Shown: one piece after another, positions 16,536 to 24,198 of the stretch
Numbering within the stretch: the stretch's first letter is position 1
Layout of the letters: each line of letters starts with the position of its first letter
Origin: Clostridia bacterium
GTDB taxonomy: Bacteria > Bacillota > Clostridia > Oscillospirales > Acutalibacteraceae
NCBI GenBank assembly: GCA_017935325.1
Contig: JAGBHV010000044.1
Location: 1-62,288, forward strand
Direction: 5' to 3'
Length of the DNA: 62,288 bases
The notes under the pieces: generated by a model
What the model was told of the DNA's origin: nothing
What the model saw: only the letters and a program-made list of their open reading frames with translations
The model's database searches: none
Position numbers and translations under genes: made by a program

Positions 16536-17483
16536 ATGGCTACGGGATTTAAAAGTTACCACCCCTGGGTGAATGTAATGTTTTTCATAAGTGTTATTAC
16601 TTTCGGGATGTTATTTTTACATCCCGTATGCCTTTTTGTGTCTTTTTTTTCATCGGTGTGCCTTGATATAAGATTAAAAGGCAAGAAAGCAGTAAAAGAA
16701 ATCTTCACTTTTATTCTGCCGATGCTTATTTTTGTTACGCTCGTAAACGGAATTTTTAATCATTACGGAATGACCGTACTTTATGAAATTTCCAACGGTA
16801 ACAATATAACTCTTGAAGCCTATATTTACGGTTTTGTTTTAGGTCTGACAGTTGTAACAACTATGTTGTGGTTTTTCTGCTTCAACGAGATTGTAACGGC
16901 AGATAAAATAATGTTTGTTCTCGGAAAAGGTATTCCGAAATTGGCGCTTGTCGTTACTATGGCACTTCGTTTTGTACCTCTTTACAGAAGAAAATATGCA
17001 GAAGTTTCACAATCACAGAAAGGTTTTATGCAGTCAGATGATGACAAGAAAATCTTAAACAGAATCCGAAATGCAGTTAAATCAGTTTCTATTCTTGTTA
17101 CGTGGGCACTTGAAAATGCAATTCAGACATCCGATTCAATGAGAGCGAGAAGCTATGGCGAAAACAAAAGAAGTTTTTATTCAAGATTCCGTTTTACAAA
17201 AAGTGACGGATTTGTGTTTTTACTTATAATTATTGCTGATGTTGTTGTGGCGATATGCAAATTAAAAGACGGGCTTTATGCCTCGTATAACCCCTATGTG
17301 ATTATAAATTCACAAAAAGCTGATGGTATTACCTATCTTATCAGAGAGATAAATATGGTAATAAATCCGTTGTCGGCCTTTGAAATTGCAACTATAGCTA
17401 TTTACATTTTACTTTGTTTTTTACCCTTGATAATTGACCTGAAGGAGGAATTATATTGGCGCAGATTGAAATCAAAAATCTGA
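16536..17483 (+). CDS. ecfT: ECF transporter transmembrane subunit (EcfT/CbiQ family)
   Basis: 315 residues with about six membrane segments. EcfT couples ATP hydrolysis in the A subunits to toppling of the S subunit. The cytoplasmic coupling helices show LRFVPLYRRKYAEV and the Ala-Arg motif SDSMRARSYG that contacts the ATPases. It starts 4 nt after the beta-propeller gene and overlaps ecfA by 28 nt. Because A and S genes follow directly, this is a dedicated (group I) ECF system rather than a shared module. Confidence 0.9.
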   Translation: MATGFKSYHPWVNVMFFISVITFGMLFLHPVCLFVSFFSSVCLDIRLKGKKAVKEIFTFILPMLIFVTLVNGIFNHYGMTVLYEISNGNNITLEAYIYGFVLGLTVVTTMLWFFCFNEIVTADKIMFVLGKGIPKLALVVTMALRFVPLYRRKYAEVSQSQKGFMQSDDDKKILNRIRNAVKSVSILVTWALENAIQTSDSMRARSYGENKRSFYSRFRFTKSDGFVFLLIIIADVVVAICKLKDGLYASYNPYVIINSQKADGITYLIREINMVINPLSAFEIATIAIYILLCFLPLIIDLKEELYWRRLKSKI

Positions 17484-19000
17484 CATTCAGGTATCCGCTT
17501 GAAGAAAAAACTGCACTGAAAAATATTTCTCTTTCAATTGATGAAGGCGAATATGTTGTTCTGTGCGGAAAAAGCGGTTGCGGAAAAACAACACTTTTAA
17601 AGCACTTGAAAACAGTTCTTGCACCCAAAGGTAAAAAAGAGGGCGAAGTAGTTTTATCGACCGACAAAATCGGTTTTGTTATGCAGGACCCTGAAAATCA
17701 GGTTGTAACCGATAAAGTGTGGCATGAACTTGCTTTCGGACTTGAAAATATGGGTCTTAAATCAAATGAAATCACAGTCAGAATGGCTGAAATGGCAACT
17801 TTTTTCGGTATAGAAGAATGGCTTGATAAAAATACAAACGAACTTTCAGGCGGTCAGAAGCAGATGTTAAACCTTGCTTCAATTATGGCGATGCACCCTG
17901 AAATTCTTATTCTTGATGAACCTACATCACAGCTTGACCCTGTTTCTGCAGAAACATTTCTTACAACTCTTGACAGAATAAATAAAGAACTTGGTGTAAC
18001 AGTTATAATCACAGAGCATCGTCTTGAAGAAATTTTCCCTGTTGCAGATAAAGTTGCAGTAATGGATGACGGCGAAATAGTTGCAGTTTCATCTCCGTCA
18101 GAAATCGGAAAATTTGACATCATAAAATCTTCCCTGCCGAGTGCAATGAGAATTTATTCTGAAATCAGAAAAGGTGATTGCCCCGTAACTGTAAGAGGGG
18201 GAAGAAAGTGGCTCAGAGAAACTCTTGATAATCAGGTTGAAGAAATCAAAAAAGAAGAGAAAAAGAAACCTGATGATTTTTCTGTAGAAATCAGAGATGT
18301 GTTTTTCAGATATTCTAAAAACGGTGAAGATATTTTAAAAGATATCAGTCTGAAGATTCCCAAAGGAGAAATTTTTGCAATAACGGGTGGTAACGGTGCA
18401 GGAAAATCCACACTCCTTAAAATTATTGCAAAAACGGAAGTTCCGTATAAAGGCAAAGTAAAAAATTCAAAGAATCTGCAGATTGCGTCTTTACCACAGG
18501 ATGTAAGGCTCATTTTTACAGAAAAAACAGTTGAACTGAATCTGAAGAAAATCTGCAGTGCAGACGAGAAAATCAGAGAAGTTATAGAATTAATGGGAAT
18601 TGAAAACCTGCTTCCCAAACACCCTTATGATTTAAGCGGCGGCGAAAGTCAGAAAGCAGCAACGGCAATGCTACTGCTCAAAAATCCTGATATTATGCTT
18701 TTTGATGAGCCGACAAAAGGTCTTGATAACGATTTTAAAGAGGAGTTTGCAGAAATTCTCCGTTCACTTAAAAGCAAAGGCAAAACTATCGTTATGGTTT
18801 CCCATGATGTTGAATTTCTGGCAAAGCACGCTGACTACTGCGCAATGGTCTTTGACGGAAAAATTTCTTCCTACTCAACTGCCCGTGAATTTTTCCTTTC
18901 AAATGTTTTTTATACAACATCTGCCTGCAGAATTGCAAAGGGCATAATCAGAAACGCACTTACCTGTGAGGATGTGATTGAATGCTTAAAAGCAAAATAA
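17456..19000 (+). CDS. ecfA: Fused ECF ATPase, two ABC domains (EcfA-EcfA')
   Basis: 514 residues from TTG 17456, with AAGGAGGAA at 17442-17450. Two complete ABC cassettes in one chain. First: Walker A CGKSGCGKTT, Q-loop MQDPENQVV, signature LSGGQKQM, Walker B ILILDEPTSQLD. Second: Walker A TGGNGAGKST, Q-loop LPQD, signature LSGGESQK, Walker B IMLFDEPTKGLD. A linker rich in Lys/Glu joins them at about 245-275. It powers the adjacent EcfT/EcfS. The fusion of the two usual separate subunits is typical of group I vitamin systems. It overlaps ecfS by 19 nt. Confidence 0.94.
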   Translation: MAQIEIKNLTFRYPLEEKTALKNISLSIDEGEYVVLCGKSGCGKTTLLKHLKTVLAPKGKKEGEVVLSTDKIGFVMQDPENQVVTDKVWHELAFGLENMGLKSNEITVRMAEMATFFGIEEWLDKNTNELSGGQKQMLNLASIMAMHPEILILDEPTSQLDPVSAETFLTTLDRINKELGVTVIITEHRLEEIFPVADKVAVMDDGEIVAVSSPSEIGKFDIIKSSLPSAMRIYSEIRKGDCPVTVRGGRKWLRETLDNQVEEIKKEEKKKPDDFSVEIRDVFFRYSKNGEDILKDISLKIPKGEIFAITGGNGAGKSTLLKIIAKTEVPYKGKVKNSKNLQIASLPQDVRLIFTEKTVELNLKKICSADEKIREVIELMGIENLLPKHPYDLSGGESQKAATAMLLLKNPDIMLFDEPTKGLDNDFKEEFAEILRSLKSKGKTIVMVSHDVEFLAKHADYCAMVFDGKISSYSTAREFFLSNVFYTTSACRIAKGIIRNALTCEDVIECLKAK

Positions 19001-19689
19001 CAACTTTTCTCCTGATTTTCCTTTTAGCACCTGTCCTTGTTTTAGTCGGTGCATTTTTTCTTGAGGGAAAACAGTATTACATAACTGCAATTTTAATTGC
19101 CATTATGGCATTTGTGCCGTTCTTTCTTAATCTTAAAAAGAAAAAATTAGGCTCAAGAGAGCTTGTAATAATGGCATCGGTTTCTGCAATTGCAGTAGCT
19201 TCCCGTGTTGTATTTTTTCAGATACCACAGGTAAAGCCTATGTGCGCAATACTGATTATTTCAGCCGTAGTTTTCGGTAAAGAAATCGGTTTCGCCCTTG
19301 GTGCATTGTCAATGCTTCTGTCAAACTTGTTTTTTGGTCAGGGTGCATTTACACCGTTTCAGATGCTGGGAATGGCAATGGCGGTTTATGTTTCCGCGTT
19401 TATATGTGAAAACAAAAGAATCAGAAAATCAAATATTCTTATAAGCATTACAGGGGGACTTGTCTGTTTCACAGTTTACGGAATTATAGTTGATTTCGGC
19501 TCGGTAGTGCTGATGACGAAGGATTTTTCAATCGGTTCAATTATATCAATTTATTCATCAGGAGTTGTATATAATTTTATTCACGGAATAACCACATTCC
19601 TGATTCTTTTAATAGGTTATAAATCGATTTCCGAAAAACTTGAACGAGTTAAAATCAAATATGAACTTTTCGGGGAGGGAGAAAATTGA
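18982..19689 (+). CDS. ECF transporter S component, probably for cobalamin
   Basis: 235 residues, about six to seven hydrophobic helices. The family-like segment RELVIMASVSAIAVASRVVF with PQVKPMCAILIISAVVFGKE and GFALGALSMLLSNLFFGQG follows the usual S-component layout (ASRxxF and G..L...SN.FFGQG). A membrane helix pair precedes this core, so it is longer than minimal S proteins. Substrate is not readable from the sequence alone; B12 is inferred from the riboswitch leader and the DUF4430 genes on both sides. Confidence 0.82.
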   Translation: MLKSKITTFLLIFLLAPVLVLVGAFFLEGKQYYITAILIAIMAFVPFFLNLKKKKLGSRELVIMASVSAIAVASRVVFFQIPQVKPMCAILIISAVVFGKEIGFALGALSMLLSNLFFGQGAFTPFQMLGMAMAVYVSAFICENKRIRKSNILISITGGLVCFTVYGIIVDFGSVVLMTKDFSIGSIISIYSSGVVYNFIHGITTFLILLIGYKSISEKLERVKIKYELFGEGEN

Positions 19690-20363
19690 AAAAAATATTG
19701 CCGTTGTTTTTGTGCTTTGTTTTTCTTTTAGGCGGATGTGGTCTGACCGTTGAAAAGGTTGATAATTCTGCTACTACAGCTTTAAAGGAAGAAACAACAG
19801 TTACAGATGAAATAACAGAAACATCTTCAAGTGAAACAGAAGAAACCTTCACAGAATCAACAACAGTTAAAGAAAGTACAACGAAATCTGAAGTTACTCA
19901 AAAGACAGAAAACACAACAAAAATCAAAAAGCCTGAAACTACAAGCAAAAAGCAAAACACATGCACTTTTGTTATTGAGTGTAAAACTATACTGAATAAT
20001 ATGGGAAATCTGAAAGAAAGTAAAAAAGAATTTCTCCCTGCTGACGGTGTGATTCTGAAAAAAACTACTGTCACTTTCAAAGATGGAGAAACAGTTTTTG
20101 ATGTGCTAAAAAGAGTATGCAAAGAGAATAATATTCAGATGGAAAGCTCCTACACTCCCGGATATGACAACTATTATATTGAGGGAATAAATCAGATTTA
20201 CGAGAAAGACTGCGGAACAAAATCAGGGTGGATGTACTGTGTAAACGGCACTTTCCCCAATTATGGTTGCAGTGATTATGTAATAAAAAACGGAGATGAA
20301 ATAAAATTTCTTTATACCTGCGATTTAGGTGCAGACATCGGAGATAATTCATTTAATAATTAA
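19686..20363 (+). CDS. DUF4430 lipoprotein (transcobalamin-like B12-binding candidate)
   Basis: 225 residues from TTG 19686 (GGGGAGGGAG upstream), overlapping the S gene by 4 nt. Lipobox LLGGC with Cys18 as the lipidated residue. A Thr/Ser/Glu-rich stalk follows to about 95. The DUF4430 domain lies at about 125-215: VTFKDGETVFDVLKRVCKEN, SGWMYCVNG with the conserved Trp, YVIKNGDEIKFLYTCD. In transcobalamin the related domain packs on the corrin. This is a membrane-tethered ligand receiver that would pass its ligand to the S component. Last gene of the operon. Confidence 0.85.
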   Translation: MKKILPLFLCFVFLLGGCGLTVEKVDNSATTALKEETTVTDEITETSSSETEETFTESTTVKESTTKSEVTQKTENTTKIKKPETTSKKQNTCTFVIECKTILNNMGNLKESKKEFLPADGVILKKTTVTFKDGETVFDVLKRVCKENNIQMESSYTPGYDNYYIEGINQIYEKDCGTKSGWMYCVNGTFPNYGCSDYVIKNGDEIKFLYTCDLGADIGDNSFNN

Positions 20364-20378
20364 CTTAATTGCACAAGA

Positions 20379-20410
20379 AAACCCGCGGAGTAATTCCACG
20401 GGTTACTTAT
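20379..20410 (+). terminator. Terminator of the ECF/DUF4430 operon
   Basis: AACCCG...GG (20380-20388) pairs with CC.CGGGTT (20396-20404) with one bulge; a T-rich tail follows. A moderately strong hairpin. Confidence 0.55.
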
Positions 20411-20539
20411 TTATATCGCATATAACACTGTCAAAACAAAATTTTCACTTTGACAGCAAACTACATTAAAACACAACGATAACGCGTTCAGCGCCCCTTA
20501 AAAGCTCTGATTCAGGTATTCGGACAGCATTATCAACAT

Positions 20540-20767
20540 TTAAATCATTTTAAAATATTTCAACGCATCTGTTATGGCGTCTTCTTTATCCTTGGGACAT
20601 TGAGGAATATGCTGGTTGTCTTTTTTAGACTTGTTGTAAGATTCGTTGACTTTAAGGCCGTGTTTGCGCTTTGTCTGAGAAATGTAGAGACTTGAGACTT
20701 TCAGCCCGTACTTTTTCAGCACATAAGCCTTAATCTGGTCATAGGTCGGTTTGCCGTCATTTTTCAT
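20540..20767 (-). CDS. Split C-terminal domain of RlmD-type methyltransferase (75 aa)
   Basis: 75 residues starting at ATG 20767, which overlaps the rlmD stop (ATGA). The sequence KPTYDQIKAYVLKKYGLKV, SSLYISQTKRKHGL and DAITDALKYFKMI resembles the extra C-terminal domain that many Clostridia carry fused to the end of their rRNA uracil methyltransferase. Here an in-frame TAG stands directly before the ATG, so the domain is made separately by translational coupling. It has a KYGLKVS...Q.KRK helix pair that may contact RNA. Function otherwise unknown. Confidence 0.78.
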   Translation of the reverse strand: MKNDGKPTYDQIKAYVLKKYGLKVSSLYISQTKRKHGLKVNESYNKSKKDNQHIPQCPKDKEDAITDALKYFKMI

Positions 20768-22170
20768 CTATCAAGCTCTGAAAGGTCAAGCTCAATGTTG
20801 ATAACATCATCAGGCGGAAGTTTGACTAAAGAAACAACCGTTTCCACATGTGCTGTGCGGGGGAAGAGGTCCACGGGAGTAGCTTCCGATACTTTGAAGC
20901 CGTGGCGTTTAAAAATCTCACAATCACGTGCAAGTGTTGCGGGGTCGCATGAAACGTAAACTACCTTTTCAGTTCCGAAATCGGCAATTGTTCCGATGAG
21001 GTTTTCTGTCAGACCCTTTCTCGGCGGGTCGACTACAATAATATCAACCTTTATGTTTTTCTGCCTTAAAATTTCAGCAGCTTTTTCTGCATCACCGCAA
21101 ATAAATTCCGTGTTTTCTCTTTCGTTTAATTTTGCGTTTTCCTTTGCATCATTGACGGCTTGCTCTATAATTTCAACACCGATTAATTTTTTTGCATCTC
21201 TTGCGGTGCAGAGTCCGATTGTGCCTGTGCCGCAATAGAGGTCAAGAACATTTTTGTTTTTAATATCCCCCATATATTCTTTCGCTTTTTCATAAAGCTT
21301 TTCAGCCTGACGGCGGTTTACCTGATAGAAAGAAAGAGGAGAAATTTTTATCTTTGTGCCGCAAAGAACATCAGTGATATAACCGTTACCGAAAAGTGTG
21401 ATGCATTCTTCGCCTAAAATTACGTTTGTCTTTTTATCATTGATGTTCAGCACAATTGTTTTAATCTGCGGAAATTCTTTTGTCAGTTTTTCAATCAGCT
21501 CATCCTGATTTTTAATGCGTTGCTGTGTTGCAACAAGGGTGACCATAATTTCATTTGTTTCTTCCGCAATTCGCAGATAAATATGACGTAACACACCTTT
21601 ATTTGTTTTTTCATCGTATGAAGAAATATTATTTTCTTCTGCCCACTGACAGATTGTTTTTACAACGGATGAAAAAATTTCAGGCTGAAGAAGGCAGTCT
21701 TCGCACGGAATAATTTCATGTGTTCTTGCAGCAAAAAAACCTGCAGAAAATTTTCCGTTTTCATTTTTTACAGGGTATTGAGCCTTGTTTCTGTATCTCA
21801 AAAAATTATCAGCGGAAATTATGGGTTTTAAATTGATGTTTTCAATGTGACCGATTCTCGTCAGAGCATCGCGGACAGTTGATTCTTTAATTTCAAGCTC
21901 AACCTTGTAGCTGATATGGCGGTAAACGCAACCACCGCATTTTTTGAAAACGGTGCAATCGTTTTCCTGCCTTTTCGGGGAAGGTGAAATGATTTTTTCA
22001 ATTCTGCCGATAGTATAATTTTTCTTTGCCTTGATAATTTTAATTTCCAGCTCGTCACCTGTTACTGCACCTGCAACAAAGCAGACAATGCCATCAATTC
22101 TGCACACACCGAAGCCGGAAGAGTTGATTGAATCTATATTTACCGTATGAATGGAATTTTTTGTAATCAT
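20764..22170 (-). CDS. rlmD: 23S rRNA (uracil-5-)-methyltransferase (RlmD/TrmA family)
   Basis: 468 residues. N-terminal TRAM domain about 1-60 (VNIDSINSSGFGVCRIDGIVC). Fe-S cysteines in CTVFKKCGGCVY, with the fourth in CEDCLLQ. SAM-binding fold with NVLDLYCGTGTIGL and FICGDAEKA. VDPPRKGLTENLI, and the catalytic Cys408 in VSCDPATLARD. It methylates C5 of a uridine in 23S rRNA using S-adenosylmethionine. Which uridine cannot be told from sequence; the three-gene family includes RlmCD. The natural C-terminal extension found in relatives is a separate gene here (20540). Confidence 0.93.
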   Translation of the reverse strand: MITKNSIHTVNIDSINSSGFGVCRIDGIVCFVAGAVTGDELEIKIIKAKKNYTIGRIEKIISPSPKRQENDCTVFKKCGGCVYRHISYKVELEIKESTVRDALTRIGHIENINLKPIISADNFLRYRNKAQYPVKNENGKFSAGFFAARTHEIIPCEDCLLQPEIFSSVVKTICQWAEENNISSYDEKTNKGVLRHIYLRIAEETNEIMVTLVATQQRIKNQDELIEKLTKEFPQIKTIVLNINDKKTNVILGEECITLFGNGYITDVLCGTKIKISPLSFYQVNRRQAEKLYEKAKEYMGDIKNKNVLDLYCGTGTIGLCTARDAKKLIGVEIIEQAVNDAKENAKLNERENTEFICGDAEKAAEILRQKNIKVDIIVVDPPRKGLTENLIGTIADFGTEKVVYVSCDPATLARDCEIFKRHGFKVSEATPVDLFPRTAHVETVVSLVKLPPDDVINIELDLSELDR

Positions 22171-22192
22171 CTGATATCTCCGTATAAAAGTA

Positions 22193-22216
22193 AATGGGGT
22201 TCAGATGAACCCCATT
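22193..22216 (-). terminator. Terminator of the 22231 gene
   Basis: An 11-bp perfect stem (22193-22203 with 22206-22216) with a tight loop; on the minus strand TTTACTTTTA follows. Confidence 0.7.
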
Positions 22217-22230
22217 ATTTATTACTTAAA

Positions 22231-24123
22231 TTATTTAACTGAATCGAGAACCTCATTGAAGGCATCTGAGAAGCCTCTGGGACCTACGAGCTTATAAACA
22301 ACGTCGTTAAGTCCGCGGAGAATAACGGTGATAGCCTTATCTGTATCAGAGGGTTCTGAATCGGGTTCATAACGGCCGATTTCTACCATATAATCGCGGA
22401 GTGCTTTGATGATTTTGTCATCTTCGTCACGGTCGTTGATTGTTCTGTCCATCATTGCTTCTGCATCAGCAACAAGAGCAGCAAGTTTTTCAGCCTGTTC
22501 TGCTGTAAGAGTAAGTCCTTCATATTCACCTGCAAGGAGAGCTTTTGCATCGGGAACGTAATCTCTCTTGAGGTCTTTGATATCTCTTGATTCGTTGAAC
22601 TGAGGATATTTATCGTTGTGAACATCCTTCACTTCGTCAAATACGATTGCGTAGCAAAGGTCAAGAGCTGTATCGTTCCATGTAAGTTCATGAGTCTGGT
22701 CAACAAAACACCATGTTGTTTCAGGGAAGAGAGATGTTGAAACGTCGATTGATTTGTTGGGAGAAATGTGATTGTGAGATTTGTCTGTGCAAACAGGGTT
22801 AGTTGCTACATAATCAAGGGGAAGTTCTTTGCCTGCAGGAGCAGCTGTAACACCTACACCTGTTGAAGAAATCTGGATGATTTCGTCAGAGTTTGTTGTT
22901 TCTGATGATTCAAAGAACTGGAAGAATACAAAGTCGCCTGTTTCTTCGCCGAATCCCATATCATAACCGCAGATGAAGTAGAATTCTACACCGTAATTAT
23001 CGCGGCAGTTGTAAAGAGTATTTTTGATGTTACCCTGAATGTTATGGTATTCATCGCACTGTGCACGGATAGCTTTCATATCTTCGCCTTCAAGATATTT
23101 TGCTGCGATAGCATCGTATCTTTCATAAGGAACGAGTGAGAAGAATGAAGTTGTTGTGCAGATAAGATTTTCGATAACTGCTGTAAGAGCCTGGTCAATA
23201 AATTCTCTGAGAACCGGTTTGGGGAAAAGTCTGAGAGCAATATTAACAAGGTATCCGTAGGGTTCACCTACAAGGCCTGCGATGATGCCGTTGTAGAGAA
23301 GTTCGGGAGCTTTTTCTGTGTATCTGAGTTCAAGAAGGTCTGCAAATACGTCACTGCCGTTCCAAGCGCCAACGATTGAAATAACTTTTTCAACGTCCTG
23401 TTTTTCACCATATTTTGCAAGGTAAGCACTTGTAACTGTTGCACCCATGCTCATGGGAACAAGGATAACTTTATCTGCGCCTGTTTCTTTTTTAACAACG
23501 TTTGTGATGAAATCGTCAAGTCCGTCTGCTTCGTTGAGTGTGTATGAGAAAGCAGAGTAGTTATAGCAGTAGATGTTTTCAGGACCAATGATATCAACAA
23601 GTTCCTGGCAAGGGATTCTCTTAAGGAAAATTTCTTTACCTTCAACACCCTTGTCGCCGTACATTCTTTCATAGTTAGCGAGAGAAGTTCTGAAGTTGGG
23701 AGTTTCAACGTTTGCAGGAGGTTTGCCGTTTGCATCGAGTTTGCAATATTCGAAAAGCATATCAACAAGGCCTGCAAGAGACGCGTCTGAAACAAGGTTT
23801 TTACCCATGATAAGCGTGCCCACAAGGGGAAGTGCAGCTTTGAGAAGAGTGAAGATATTCTCTGTTGAGCTGAGGTCAAGGTTTACACCGATAAGGTTCC
23901 AATGTGAAATGATTTCACCGTTTTCGTCATAAGCATAAGTCTCTGACTGACCGATACCGGGAAGGAAAACAACAGGTGTATATTCACCATTGTTTTCTGA
24001 TGCAAGTGCTGCAACATCAGAAATGCTGTCAACTTCTGTTGCGAATACGTGCGACACGCCTGCAACTGCAACAGTTGACACAAGCAAAGCAACACAAAGC
24101 ATGATTGAAATAAGTTTTTTCAT
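22231..24123 (-). CDS. Secreted alpha/beta hydrolase, LCAT/lipase-like
   Basis: 630 residues. Signal peptide MKKLISIMLCVALLVSTVAV with cleavage near residue 29. The lipase-type start YTPVVFLPGIGQSETYAYD, a central helical lid region, and the nucleophile elbow PMSMG with Ser225 (first Gly replaced by Pro). A His candidate is in DQTHELTWND. The C-terminal 110 residues are helical (LTLTAEQAEKLAALVADAEAMM), a probable spacer. It shares plan and partial motifs with the hydrolase at 10916, although the two are not close. Substrate unknown. ATG 24123 has AGGAGGT upstream; promoter at 24164-24192. Confidence 0.78.
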   Translation of the reverse strand: MKKLISIMLCVALLVSTVAVAGVSHVFATEVDSISDVAALASENNGEYTPVVFLPGIGQSETYAYDENGEIISHWNLIGVNLDLSSTENIFTLLKAALPLVGTLIMGKNLVSDASLAGLVDMLFEYCKLDANGKPPANVETPNFRTSLANYERMYGDKGVEGKEIFLKRIPCQELVDIIGPENIYCYNYSAFSYTLNEADGLDDFITNVVKKETGADKVILVPMSMGATVTSAYLAKYGEKQDVEKVISIVGAWNGSDVFADLLELRYTEKAPELLYNGIIAGLVGEPYGYLVNIALRLFPKPVLREFIDQALTAVIENLICTTTSFFSLVPYERYDAIAAKYLEGEDMKAIRAQCDEYHNIQGNIKNTLYNCRDNYGVEFYFICGYDMGFGEETGDFVFFQFFESSETTNSDEIIQISSTGVGVTAAPAGKELPLDYVATNPVCTDKSHNHISPNKSIDVSTSLFPETTWCFVDQTHELTWNDTALDLCYAIVFDEVKDVHNDKYPQFNESRDIKDLKRDYVPDAKALLAGEYEGLTLTAEQAEKLAALVADAEAMMDRTINDRDEDDKIIKALRDYMVEIGRYEPDSEPSDTDKAITVILRGLNDVVYKLVGPRGFSDAFNEVLDSVK

Positions 24124-24163
24124 CTTTCTTTACCTCCTGAAAAGGATATTTATAGACTTTTAA

Positions 24164-24192
24164 ATCATATCACAAAAAAAGTAAAATTACAA
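24164..24192 (-). promoter_or_regulatory. Promoter of the 22231 hydrolase gene
   Basis: Minus strand TTGTAA (24192-24187), 17 nt, TATGAT (24169-24164), about 40 nt before ATG 24123. Confidence 0.65.
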
Positions 24193-24198
24193 TACATT

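Noticed and set aside
20430-20457. CTGTCAAA...TTTGACAG inverted repeat after the B12 operon
   Set aside because: An 8-bp dyad with a 13-nt AT-rich loop and no T run or neighbouring promoter; most likely a chance or secondary terminator hairpin.
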